Source of the DNA: an uncultured Eubacteriales bacterium
GTDB lineage: Bacteria; Bacillota; Clostridia; Peptostreptococcales; Anaerovoracaceae
DNA length: 64,000 nucleotides
Direction of reading: 5' to 3'
Assembly (NCBI GenBank): GCA_900320285.1
Contig: ONRQ01000001.1
Span: 1-64,000 of the forward strand
How positions within the stretch are numbered: the first letter of the stretch is position 1; every line of letters begins with the position of its first letter. The notes below the pieces were generated by a model, which saw only the letters and a list, made by a program, of their open reading frames with translations, made no database searches and was not told the origin of the DNA. A program made the position numbers and the translations under genes. Below, piece after piece: positions 1 through 7,657 of the stretch.

Positions 1-378
1 CCACTGACCGAGTCTGGAAACAGGCTTCATATAGGTCTGGCTCTGCTCAAGTGTGCTTTCTTCCTGCGTCGCTTTGAACTGCATCATCTTTGATCCCGGA
101 CAGCCGCTCTCATGTACATGTTCCATCTTCTCCTCCTTTTTCTTCGCCTGTGCTGCCTTTACTGCCGCCTCATCATATGCCGGTGCTTCTCTCTCCTCGA
201 AAGTGATTGCTCCTGTCGGGCAGTTCGGAAGGCAGTCACCGAAGCCATCGCAGAAGTTTTCTCTCACAAGCTTCGCCTTGCCGTCAACTATATCTATGGC
301 GCCTTCATGACAGGCCTCTGCGCACAGTCCGCAGCCGTTGCATTTCTCTTCATCTATATGGATTATCTTCCTGATCAT
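1..378 (-). CDS. 4Fe-4S ferredoxin-like protein (3' part beyond window edge)
   Basis: The gene starts at an ATG at 378 behind a GGAGG site and runs off the left edge, so 126 codons are visible. The N-terminus carries two cysteine clusters: CNGCGLCAEAC near residues 12-22, then CDGFGDCLPNCP near residues 43-54. This is a dicluster ferredoxin pattern with a modified second motif. After about residue 65 comes a charged Ala/Lys/Glu linker, a second cysteine patch (ESGCPGSKM) and the start of a conserved tail. Proteins of this layout are usually found beside Crp/Fnr regulators and redox enzymes of anaerobes, and probably move electrons in the cytoplasm. It is divergent from the Crp-family gene across a perfect palindrome. 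The partner enzyme is not visible. Confidence 0.85.
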   Translation of the reverse strand, partial: MIRKIIHIDEEKCNGCGLCAEACHEGAIDIVDGKAKLVRENFCDGFGDCLPNCPTGAITFEEREAPAYDEAAVKAAQAKKKEEKMEHVHESGCPGSKMMQFKATQEESTLEQSQTYMKPVSRLGQW

Positions 379-447
379 CGCAGTATCCTCCGTATTACTT
401 GTCTCTTGTTTATCCAATGTCAGTATAGTAAAGTATGTAATGTAAGT

Positions 448-465
448 ATGTGGTTATAACCACAT
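448..465. promoter_or_regulatory. 18-bp perfect palindrome, probable Crp/Fnr-type operator
   Basis: ATGTGGTTATAACCACAT is its own reverse complement. It sits in the 111-bp gap between the divergent ferredoxin and Crp-family genes, 24 bp before the regulator's start codon. A two-fold symmetric site between a Crp-type regulator and its divergent neighbour is the usual place for an autoregulatory operator. Binding itself is inferred. Confidence 0.65.
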
Positions 466-489
466 TTTGAGAGATTACCGGAGAATTTT

Positions 490-1176
490 ATGAATAAGGA
501 CTTTCTCAAAAAGACCGTGATATTCCGCGGCATGAATGATGACGAGTTGAATGCGGCTTTGTCGGCACTCAGTTCATCTGAGAAAAAATATACAAAGGAT
601 GAGGTCATACTGCATGCAGGGAGTATAACAAATATGATGGGGCTGGTACTTGAAGGCACCGTTCGAATAGAGAGTAATGACATGTGGGGAAACAGGACCA
701 TTCTGAGTCATGTAGGGGAAGGTCAGGTATTTGCAGAGACATATGCCATGGCCAAAGATGAGCCCATGCTGGTTGATGCAGTTGCAAACGAAAAATGCAA
801 AATATTGATGCTCCGAATAGGATCTCCTGGATCGTGTAGTCAGGATCCATCCCCTTGGAGACTCAAGCTGACCACCAATATACTGGATGTGTTCATGCGC
901 AAAAACCTTATGCTGGCGGGCAGAAGCTTTCACACTTCACCGAAGAGTATCCGGGGCAGAGTAATGGCATATCTGAACAGCGTATCGCTGCAGAACGGTT
1001 CCGATGAATTCGATATTCCTTTCGACCGGCAACAGCTGGCAGATTATCTGAATGTAGAGCGTACTGCCTTATCCAAGGAGCTTGGAAAGATGCAGAAAGA
1101 CGGATTGATCACAGCAAAGAAGAAACATTTCATACTCTTACCACATTTTTCTATGCCTAATTATGCGTCGCAATAA
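490..1176 (+). CDS. Crp/Fnr-family transcriptional regulator
   Basis: 228 residues with the family layout: an N-terminal cyclic-nucleotide-binding-like beta-barrel (about 10-125), a dimerisation helix (about 130-160) and a C-terminal winged helix (about 165-222) with the recognition segment around RQQLADYLNVERTALSKEL. The Fnr-type N-terminal cysteines that hold a 4Fe-4S cluster are absent; cysteines occur only near residues 98 and 116. The effector is therefore unlikely to be an Fnr-type cluster and could be haem, a small ligand or something else. ATG at 490 follows CCGGAG. The 18-bp palindrome at 448-465 is the likely operator for this gene and the divergent ferredoxin gene. Confidence 0.88.
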   Translation: MNKDFLKKTVIFRGMNDDELNAALSALSSSEKKYTKDEVILHAGSITNMMGLVLEGTVRIESNDMWGNRTILSHVGEGQVFAETYAMAKDEPMLVDAVANEKCKILMLRIGSPGSCSQDPSPWRLKLTTNILDVFMRKNLMLAGRSFHTSPKSIRGRVMAYLNSVSLQNGSDEFDIPFDRQQLADYLNVERTALSKELGKMQKDGLITAKKKHFILLPHFSMPNYASQ

Positions 1177-1211
1177 AAAGAAAAAAGCAAGACGATTTGA
1201 GGAAAGTTTAA

Positions 1212-1240
1212 AGCGGGCAACTATGATTGCCCGCTAGCAG
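1212..1240. terminator. Hairpin after the Crp-family gene
   Basis: GCGGGCAA (1213-1220) pairs with TTGCCCGC (1227-1234). It lies between the convergent crp-like gene and the DUF1284 gene. The T run on the plus side is weak. Confidence 0.55.
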
Positions 1241-1262
1241 TGCGTCTTTTTGTTACAATGGA

Positions 1263-1730
1263 TCATTTCACATAGCGTTTCGAAAGAATGTTTTCGCGAC
1301 AGGCACTGACCGGATACCAGTTGCAATCCCCGCATATCCTGTATAGCCGATCCTCTCCCTCGCCCGCTATTAGAAATGTATCAAGGCGATCTATCAGTTC
1401 ATGATAGGAATAAATCCCTTCTTTTAGTTCAAGTATCTCGCGGACGCAGGCGTCATAGCGCAGCACTTTGTCATCATCACGGCATAGCCCCTCACCGTAT
1501 TTTGAAGGACATGCCCCGCAGATGCTGTCAGTAGAGAAAGTGATCTCAACCTGTGCGTCCGCGTTCTCACGAAGATGCTCCGTTACGATGTCCATACCGG
1601 TCACGAAATCATCGCTGTAACCTTTTCCGCTATAACCCTGAGTGCAGAGCAGATGATGGGGCCTCAGCCGGACTGTGCCGGTAATGCCGTTAGCGCCAAC
1701 AGTATCTCTACGGCTTCCTGTATCAGGCAT
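1263..1730 (-). CDS. DUF1284 protein, probable Fe-S binding
   Basis: 155 residues. The family signature LRPHHLLC appears near residue 22, followed by the glycine/tyrosine-rich GYSGKGYS stretch. Two further cysteine groups (CGACPSKYGEGLC near 71-83 and CGDCNWYPVSAC near 133-144) suggest a bound Fe-S cluster, as proposed for DUF1284; no biochemical role is established. Its ATG at 1730 overlaps the end of bioY by 8 bp and has a GAGG site inside the bioY 3' end, so the two are translationally coupled. Confidence 0.8.
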   Translation of the reverse strand: MPDTGSRRDTVGANGITGTVRLRPHHLLCTQGYSGKGYSDDFVTGMDIVTEHLRENADAQVEITFSTDSICGACPSKYGEGLCRDDDKVLRYDACVREILELKEGIYSYHELIDRLDTFLIAGEGEDRLYRICGDCNWYPVSACRENILSKRYVK

Positions 1731-2316
1731 TCTGAGCCTCTTTCCTTTGGCTGTAACCTTCAGGCTGCAGAACGTTGGCCTTCATCAGAGTGTTGCGCAG
1801 CATCGGTCCTAAGATCCCCGTAAGGACGATCTTGAGTATGGCTGTCGGTATGAACGGGATCACGCAGGCAGCCAGAGCTCCGGCCAGATCAAGGCCCGCG
1901 GCGAACATACACCATACTGTGCCGACCGCGTAATTGACGAGCGCGCCGAGTATGAGCCACATCCAGAGAGCCGGATTCTTCACGCTCTTAGTCGATGCAA
2001 ATCCGGCAAAAAGCGCCATGATAGGGAATGAAATAATGAATCCTCCTGTGACGCCGAGTACAATACCGAGGCCTCCTGTGAAGTTGGCGAAGACCGGGAT
2101 CCCGATGGCGCCCAGCAGCACGTAGAGCAGCGTCGAGAATGTTCCGCGCCTTGGCCCGAGCACGATTCCCGCGAGAGGAACGGCAAGGGTCTGAAGGGTC
2201 AGTGGTACTCCGCCAGGCAGCGGGATGCTGATCTGAGCAAGCACTGCGATGAGCGCTGTGAACAGCGCTATATAACAAAGATCTGTAACAGACAGGGAAG
2301 ATTTGCGATTTTGCAT
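1723..2316 (-). CDS. bioY: Biotin ECF transporter S component BioY
   Basis: 197 residues with about six hydrophobic segments. It shows the BioY hallmarks: an N-terminal ALFTALIAVLAQISIPLPGG stretch, then a VPLTLQTLAVPLAG stretch and a glycine-rich GLGIVLGVTGGF loop. BioY binds biotin in the membrane and works with the shared EcfA/A'/T energising module, which is not encoded nearby. ATG at 2316 follows GGAGG. A promoter at 2346-2374 drives it, with the DUF1284 gene downstream. I looked for a BirA-type inverted repeat over this promoter and did not find a convincing one. Confidence 0.93.
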   Translation of the reverse strand: MQNRKSSLSVTDLCYIALFTALIAVLAQISIPLPGGVPLTLQTLAVPLAGIVLGPRRGTFSTLLYVLLGAIGIPVFANFTGGLGIVLGVTGGFIISFPIMALFAGFASTKSVKNPALWMWLILGALVNYAVGTVWCMFAAGLDLAGALAACVIPFIPTAILKIVLTGILGPMLRNTLMKANVLQPEGYSQRKEAQNA

Positions 2317-2345
2317 TTTATGCCTCCAAAATTTATTCCACAGTT

Positions 2346-2374
2346 AGTGTAGAAGCCCAATCAGCAAATGTCAA
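2346..2374 (-). promoter_or_regulatory. Promoter of bioY
   Basis: On the minus strand TTGACA (2369-2374) is followed after exactly 17 bp by TACACT (2346-2351). The bioY start codon lies about 30 bp downstream. The rest of the gap up to 2632 shows no gene, only A/T-rich sequence. Confidence 0.7.
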
Positions 2375-2632
2375 ACCAAAAATCATACTATAATCCAAAT
2401 CGCAAAAAGAGCCACGAACAGATAACAGATATCACAGCAACGGGTATGCATTTCAGGAGTTCAGCAAAAGAGTGCTTTTTTGTAAAGCGGCACACCCTGC
2501 GGACGATGTCAACTCCTTTCTTTTTTCTTTGTATTCAGCTACCAGTTGAATTTCTCTTCCTCCTTTTTTACGTATGCTATATGCTATACTTAATTAACAA
2601 AATCACATAGAAAATGCCCGGAAGGAATAATC

Positions 2633-3670
2633 ATGACTGAAGAAAAAAACGTTGGTGTTGAATCATTAAAAGATGACTCTTCTATCATTTTTTACACTTT
2701 TGATTACTTGAGTAATTCGGATCGTTTCCGTACGCTGCTTGAGGAGCGTTTCAGAGAAACCGGCCATACCCGCAGGATCGAGTTCCGGCACTGGGACTGC
2801 TATCATGAGATCCCCGATACGGACGGAGACATCTATGCATATGATGCATGCACCATGTCTGCACTTGTCGATAAAGGGATCCTCCGGGTACTGCCTGAAA
2901 TCATCGATACAAGCAAGGTGTTTGACTGGATACTGGACCGCAGCAGGATCAGGGGGAAAACTTACGGGTTTCCCTTTATGACATGCGCTAACGTGTTGAT
3001 ATGCAGAAAAAAAGACTACACCCCGACAAATAACATTTTTGAGATCGAGGGAGGTCTGTCGGCGCCTCTGAAGTCTATGATCGGTTACTACAGTGTGCTC
3101 GCCTTCTGCAATTATCAGGATCGCGGCGAAGGCAGCATCAATGCAATCAAAAGAGTATTCAAAGCTATCGGCGGACGTGAGGCATTTGAAGAATCCAAGC
3201 TTGACGCGGAAAAAGTCATAGACAAGTTCCGTAGCGGTAAGTGCAGGTACCTTCTGGGTTTCACCGAAAACCTGAGATTCCTTGACCGGGATGAATATGT
3301 CGTTCAGCTCGCCAACCTCTCTGAGAATGCTGTAAACGAGATGCCCCTTTTCATGACTGACTTTATATCTATGGGGCACAGCACCTCAGGCGAAAAACTG
3401 CTTGACTGCCTGGATATAATGGAAATCATTACAGACAGCAGTTTTGTCCGCGATCTGTGTACCGGCGAGAACGGTCTCGAGTATATGCTGCCTGCAGATA
3501 AGACGCTGTATCCGGTCTTCGCTGAACTGGATCCTGTCTATAATCAGCTTTATGATCTGGTCAGCGATGAGAATAACGGGATCTTCAGGTATGGCAGTAA
3601 TTTCTATGAAGAATTTGACCTTCTGAAGGCATATTTATTGTCAGCAGTACAAAGTATGGAAGACGATTAA
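2633..3670 (+). CDS. Thiaminase I (thiamine pyridinylase) homologue without signal peptide
   Basis: 345 residues. From memory of Paenibacillus thiaminolyticus thiaminase I, the match runs along most of the chain: an IEFRHWDCY segment, YAYDAC (Asp71), YGFPFMTCANVLICRKKD with the presumed nucleophile Cys118, GFTENLRF with the presumed base Glu212, PLFMTDFIS (Asp243) and a YMLPA...VF...PVY C-terminal block. Thiaminase I replaces the thiazole of thiamine with another nucleophile, using the periplasmic-binding-protein fold. Known members are secreted; here the N-terminus (MTEEKNVGVESLKDD) is polar, so the protein looks cytoplasmic. ATG at 2633 follows GGAAGG. It could have diverged to act on another thiamine-like compound. 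No TPP riboswitch was recognised upstream. Confidence 0.82.
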   Translation: MTEEKNVGVESLKDDSSIIFYTFDYLSNSDRFRTLLEERFRETGHTRRIEFRHWDCYHEIPDTDGDIYAYDACTMSALVDKGILRVLPEIIDTSKVFDWILDRSRIRGKTYGFPFMTCANVLICRKKDYTPTNNIFEIEGGLSAPLKSMIGYYSVLAFCNYQDRGEGSINAIKRVFKAIGGREAFEESKLDAEKVIDKFRSGKCRYLLGFTENLRFLDRDEYVVQLANLSENAVNEMPLFMTDFISMGHSTSGEKLLDCLDIMEIITDSSFVRDLCTGENGLEYMLPADKTLYPVFAELDPVYNQLYDLVSDENNGIFRYGSNFYEEFDLLKAYLLSAVQSMEDD

Positions 3671-3698
3671 TGCTATAGAGGCGGCAGCTCCCCCTATC

Positions 3699-3803
3699 CT
3701 ATTCCTCGTTTGCATCGCAGCCGAAAGCAATTATTGCAGCTATAGCGGCAACAACAATTATACTTATCAAAAGGAATGTTCTGTAACGCGGTTGTTTATT
3801 CAC
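3699..3803 (-). CDS. Small single-pass membrane or lipoprotein-like peptide (34 aa)
   Basis: A GTG start at 3803 lies only 4 bp after the stop of the upstream hybrid kinase gene, with GAGG inside the kinase's last codons as ribosome site. The peptide has a basic start (MNKQPRYR), one hydrophobic stretch of about 20 residues, then Phe-Gly-Cys and an acidic tail (DANEE). The cysteine after the hydrophobic core looks like a weak lipobox. The tight spacing suggests translational coupling to the kinase. No family is recognised; the assignment rests on start, spacing and composition alone. Confidence 0.45.
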   Translation of the reverse strand: MNKQPRYRTFLLISIIVVAAIAAIIAFGCDANEE

Positions 3804-3807
3804 GCAA

Positions 3808-5271
3808 TTACCTCAGTACTTGCTGCAGGGTGGCTTTCATGCCTGGAATGTCCAGCGGTTTTGCAATATGTCCGTTCATACCGACTTCCTCGGTTTTCTT
3901 TATATCTTCCTGGAACGCATTAGCCGTCATGGCGATGATCGGAATACCGGCAAGTCCGGGATCAGGAAGATCACGGATCGCCTGCGCTGCCATGTATCCA
4001 TCCATAACCGGCATTTGTATATCCATCAGGATTACATCGTAATATCCCGGTTCGGATGCCGCCGTCATTTCCAGAGCAATTTCTCCATTCTCCGCAGTCT
4101 CGATCAGGAATCCCGCCTGTTCAAGCAACATCTGTGCAATTTCCATGTTGATCATATTGTCTTCGACCAGCAACGCACGTTTACCTTCAAAGGAAATCTC
4201 ACTCTCCTCGCCGGTACGGATCTTCTGTTCCGGTTCCACCAGCGGGAGGTCGACGGTAATAGTAAACTCCGTACCTTTTCCTTTCTCGGTCTGTACAGAT
4301 ATATCGCCGCCCATCATGTCAACAATGCTTTTTGTGATCGCAAGTCCAAGTCCTGTTCCCTGGATCCTGCTGACTGTCGATGTGCGTTCACGTTCAAACG
4401 GAATAAACAAACGCTCCGCAAATTCCGGGCTCATACCGATACCCGTATCCTTTATACGGATCTCATAACTGCCCGTCCCGTCACTGCAGGCAAGCTCATT
4501 CAGATGCAGGGACACACTGCCGTTTTCCTCCGTAAACTTTCCCGCATTGCACAGCAAATTCATCATTGCGCGGTCCAGCATGACCTTATCGCAAAGTACC
4601 CATTTATGTGAAACAGCGCAGGATACGTATAATTCGATTTTTTTGGCTTCCAGCTGTGTCCTTACAAGATCGCTCGCTTCCAGTACACAGTCCTCCAGAT
4701 CCACACAGGTCGGCTCGAGGGTGAATTTTCCGCTTTCGATGCGGCTCATGTCCAGCACATCGTTCACGATTTCCAGAAGCTGACGACCTGCCATTTCGAT
4801 CTTGTCGATATACCCGGTTTTTTCCTCATATGTAACACCATCATGATTTGCCAGCGTGGTATATCCGATAATGGCATTCAGCGGTGTGCGGATATCATGG
4901 GACATATTGGACAGGAAAAATGTTTTCGCTTTACTGGCCTCTTCCGCGGCAGACAACTTCGCCTCAAGCTGCTCATTCTCCTGGATCCTGTCAAATGTAC
5001 GCCGGATGAGAAGAAGCATAACGAAGACGAAAATACTCCCGCCGAAAAGGATGCCCGCCATAACTAGATCCGGCTTCCCGAAAAGCCCGACAATCAGATA
5101 CCCTGCGAAAAACATGATCAACAGCATGATAGGAATATTAAACAGTTTTTGCTCCTGATCCCAGTTTCCGTGTTTCCGGACATCTCTCGAGAAACATATA
5201 TAACGGTATATGTTGTAAGCCATCAGCGCGCTTCCGGCATATATCATCAGATATATGAAAACGTCATCCAT
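3808..5271 (-). CDS. Hybrid sensor histidine kinase with receiver domain
   Basis: 487 residues. Three hydrophobic segments lie in the first 90 residues, then a coiled linker, a HisKA domain with the phospho-acceptor in SNMSHDIRTPLNAI (near residue 125), an HATPase_c domain with an N box (NLLCNAGKF), DTGIGM and GTGLGL, and a C-terminal receiver domain with VEDNMIN and the phospho-acceptor Asp in MDIQMPVMDG. There is no large extracellular sensor loop, so the signal may be read in or near the membrane. No separate response regulator or output domain is encoded nearby, so the phosphoryl group must go to a partner elsewhere. ATG at 5271 follows AGGAGG. The small gene at 3699-3803 follows directly. 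Confidence 0.92.
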   Translation of the reverse strand: MDDVFIYLMIYAGSALMAYNIYRYICFSRDVRKHGNWDQEQKLFNIPIMLLIMFFAGYLIVGLFGKPDLVMAGILFGGSIFVFVMLLLIRRTFDRIQENEQLEAKLSAAEEASKAKTFFLSNMSHDIRTPLNAIIGYTTLANHDGVTYEEKTGYIDKIEMAGRQLLEIVNDVLDMSRIESGKFTLEPTCVDLEDCVLEASDLVRTQLEAKKIELYVSCAVSHKWVLCDKVMLDRAMMNLLCNAGKFTEENGSVSLHLNELACSDGTGSYEIRIKDTGIGMSPEFAERLFIPFERERTSTVSRIQGTGLGLAITKSIVDMMGGDISVQTEKGKGTEFTITVDLPLVEPEQKIRTGEESEISFEGKRALLVEDNMINMEIAQMLLEQAGFLIETAENGEIALEMTAASEPGYYDVILMDIQMPVMDGYMAAQAIRDLPDPGLAGIPIIAMTANAFQEDIKKTEEVGMNGHIAKPLDIPGMKATLQQVLR

Positions 5272-5319
5272 AATGCCTCCTGTTTCACAACAGTTTATTT
5301 CTTAGTTTATTCAACTTTG

Positions 5320-5865
5320 CTATTGTATATCATCTATGTCCATGAAGAACGCAGACTCGTTGATATCGGTGATCGTCCCCTTTGCTACAACCATATCACC
5401 TTCCGAGAATTGCCTGAAACTCTCGCGCTGCTCATCAGTCTGCATATGGCCGACTATCAGCAAGGCAGTCTTATCATCCGCATTATCTGATATAACAATA
5501 CTGTCTTCAGAAACGCCTTCAATCCGTGCATCCTCATCTGAATTCATCTTATCAAAACTTCCTACAATTATTACTTTTTGATCAAGATACTTTGATTTTG
5601 CTGAGTCGACACCTTTTGCCAGTTCATCAGCAAGTTCATCAAAATATACCTGTGAATAATCGCCGCTTTCCTGCTCAACAGCACTATCCGTATTCGATCC
5701 GGAATCATCCGGCGAATCAGAAACAGCGTTCCTGATAAACGGCACAAGTATCAGACCAATAATAATAATGGCTATTATAGTAAAAAGACAGCCGATCCCT
5801 TTTCTTATTATATATGCACAAATAAGAAGCCCGCAGGCAATTATAAGCAAAAGGATTTTAAACAT
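5320..5865 (-). CDS. Membrane-anchored protein with OB-fold (tRNA_anti-like) domain
   Basis: 181 residues. Two hydrophobic helices (about 1-18 and 24-46) are followed by an acidic Ser/Asp linker and a C-terminal domain of about 110 residues with the pattern KYLDQKVIIVGSF...DDKTALLIVGH...GDMVVAKGTITDI. This resembles the OB-fold tRNA_anti-like domains found in many membrane-linked Clostridia and Bacilli proteins. The role is unknown; single-strand nucleic acid or ligand binding at the membrane is only a guess. ATG at 5865 follows GAGGTGG. It lies between the kinase and the CPBP protease, all on the minus strand, but the gaps are wide enough for separate transcription. Confidence 0.65.
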   Translation of the reverse strand: MFKILLLIIACGLLICAYIIRKGIGCLFTIIAIIIIGLILVPFIRNAVSDSPDDSGSNTDSAVEQESGDYSQVYFDELADELAKGVDSAKSKYLDQKVIIVGSFDKMNSDEDARIEGVSEDSIVISDNADDKTALLIVGHMQTDEQRESFRQFSEGDMVVAKGTITDINESAFFMDIDDIQ

Positions 5866-5911
5866 ATACCCACCTCAAAATAATGTCTGTTGTAATTACA
5901 GCAATCTTTCA

Positions 5912-6775
5912 CTATGAATAACTATTTGTATTCCATTTCTGATTCCAGATTTCGCGTACCTCCTCGAACACACCGGAACGCAGCATCCACAGGCCTATGA
6001 TCATAAGGATCAGACACATCACATCATCTGCTGCATCCCCCACCTGATAGGTGCCCGTTACGACACCACTCTCGCTGACTGCCGGGTTAGTGGCAAATGC
6101 CATTAAGTCAGTTAACACATGAAAAGTCATCGGTACCAGCAGGTTCCCGCTGCGGATATATACCGCGGCAAAAGTTACGCCCAGGAAACCTGAGCTTATT
6201 GCCTGCATCACAGATACAAACACGCCCGCGCCTGAATTGATATTAGTCAGATGTATCGCGCCAAATATCGCCGATGTCAGCAGCACAGCAAAAATCACTT
6301 TCCTGTGATCGTCCTTCCACTGCCGCATAAGGGTGCCCAGCAGCAGCCCTCTGAAACAGAATTCTTCCCCTATGCCTGCAACAAATGACAAGGAGATCGA
6401 TGTAATTGAAGGCATCGTTAATTCTGTCCTGGATCCGTCTATCGGGATCAATACAGCCAATGCAAAATAGGCGATGAAGACAAGCCCTAAAAGGAACCCC
6501 TTGCCAGGTCTGCCGCCGGTCAACTGCCCCTCAAACTCAGGCCTGAACCACCATTTATACAGGAGCATTATCACCAATGTGCCTATTATGTATCCAATCA
6601 GCCCGTCCTGAATGTATGAAGGGATAAAGCCCATGATGATGTTATTTATCATAGAGCCGATATAAAGCGACGCGATCCACCCTGCACCTGCAATTATTAT
6701 TGCCGCGAGAACCGGCACCTTCTCGACAAGCACATCTCTTCGCGGTTCTTTAGTCTTTTGTGAATGCTTTCCCAT
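5912..6775 (-). CDS. CPBP-family intramembrane metalloprotease
   Basis: 287 residues from the ATG at 6775, chosen because AAAGG lies just upstream, whereas the earlier in-frame ATG at 6790 has no site. There are seven to eight hydrophobic segments. The diagnostic motifs of the CPBP (Rce1-like, Abi) family are present: GEEFCFRG (the glutamate pair and arginine), FGAIHL (histidine) and FHVLTDLMAF (third motif histidine). Family members cleave CAAX-like or peptide substrates in the membrane or take part in bacteriocin maturation and immunity. No peptide or bacteriocin gene is visible next to it. A PrsW-type protease gene follows upstream. Confidence 0.88.
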   Translation of the reverse strand: MGKHSQKTKEPRRDVLVEKVPVLAAIIIAGAGWIASLYIGSMINNIIMGFIPSYIQDGLIGYIIGTLVIMLLYKWWFRPEFEGQLTGGRPGKGFLLGLVFIAYFALAVLIPIDGSRTELTMPSITSISLSFVAGIGEEFCFRGLLLGTLMRQWKDDHRKVIFAVLLTSAIFGAIHLTNINSGAGVFVSVMQAISSGFLGVTFAAVYIRSGNLLVPMTFHVLTDLMAFATNPAVSESGVVTGTYQVGDAADDVMCLILMIIGLWMLRSGVFEEVREIWNQKWNTNSYS

Positions 6776-6864
6776 TATCTGCCTTTCCATTCATTTTTTA
6801 TCAAGCCAATCTGTTTTTAAGCAATAACGCCGTATGCTTCATAGAGGCCTACCTGACATCAACC

Positions 6865-6892
6865 AAAAAACTCCGGAAAAACGGAGTTTTTT
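6865..6892. terminator. Bidirectional terminator between the two protease genes
   Basis: AAAAAACTCCG (6865-6875) pairs with CGGAGTTTTTT (6882-6892), giving a T tract on both strands. It ends transcription of the PrsW gene before the CPBP gene. Confidence 0.85.
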
Positions 6893-6901
6893 GCATTTAG
6901 G

Positions 6902-7630
6902 CTATATAACATCTTTCTTCCCAAGTGGATCATTATATTTCGCATTGCTTGTATTCTTACGTATGAAGATGATCAGGGCAATAATTATTACAAGATCAAG
7001 CACTGCCAGCGTCACAGCAATAAAGCCTGCAGCTCCGGTGACGGTCTCGATCTCTTCTGCGAGTGAAAAATCATAGAGCCCGTGAATCAGGAACGATATA
7101 AAAATACCCAGAACAGTATAAGCTCTTTTGTTTTCCATTATGCTCATGGCATAGAAATATCCTGCGATTGCGGCATACCCACCATGTGGTATGGATATGC
7201 CGCGGATCAGCATTAACAGCGGACTGGAATCCAGCACATATATCAGGCTCTCAAACAGTCCGAAGCCGATTCCGACTATCGTTGAGTAGACAGTCAGATC
7301 GATCCATGAATGATCTCCTTCGATTCTATTAAGCTTGCGCCTGAACATATAGAACTTGGACAGTTCTTCACTCAGAGCAAGCGTGATAAATGAATACAGC
7401 GCCGCGTAAAGCACAGGATGCGCAGACTTCAGCCCTGAAAAACGCAATATGAAGGCTGTACTTCCCGAAAGAAACATTACCGGTAAGACTGTCAGAAGTC
7501 CGGAGACCAGCATCCGGTCACAATTCTTTTTATACACAGCATTCTGCTTGTTCAGAGCATTCCTGAGCCAGAAAAATACGATCAGTGACGGAACGCTTCC
7601 GGCCAGAAAAGCAAGAATCATAACCATCAT
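6902..7630 (-). CDS. PrsW-family intramembrane metalloprotease
   Basis: 242 residues with about seven hydrophobic segments. PrsW motifs are present: SEELSKF (the EExxK-type glutamates), GIGFGLFESLIY (FxxxE) and a C-terminal ISFLIHGLYDF (HxxxD-type). In Bacillus subtilis PrsW starts the cleavage of the anti-sigma factor RsiW; here no sigma/anti-sigma pair is nearby, so the substrate is unknown. Two ATGs (7630 and 7627) follow an AGAGGAAA site. It sits back to back with a CPBP protease, a second and unrelated intramembrane metalloprotease family. Confidence 0.87.
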   Translation of the reverse strand: MMVMILAFLAGSVPSLIVFFWLRNALNKQNAVYKKNCDRMLVSGLLTVLPVMFLSGSTAFILRFSGLKSAHPVLYAALYSFITLALSEELSKFYMFRRKLNRIEGDHSWIDLTVYSTIVGIGFGLFESLIYVLDSSPLLMLIRGISIPHGGYAAIAGYFYAMSIMENKRAYTVLGIFISFLIHGLYDFSLAEEIETVTGAAGFIAVTLAVLDLVIIIALIIFIRKNTSNAKYNDPLGKKDVI

Positions 7631-7657
7631 AAATGATTTCCTCTTGACTCTGCAAAC

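Noticed and set aside
2317..2632. BirA-type operator or TPP riboswitch near bioY and the thiaminase gene
   Set aside because: I found a good promoter for bioY but no convincing BirA inverted repeat, and no thi-box-like sequence before the thiaminase gene.
5320..5865. OB-fold membrane protein as part of a toxin or tRNA-modifying system
   Set aside because: The tRNA_anti-like fold alone gives no functional evidence and no partner gene is adjacent.
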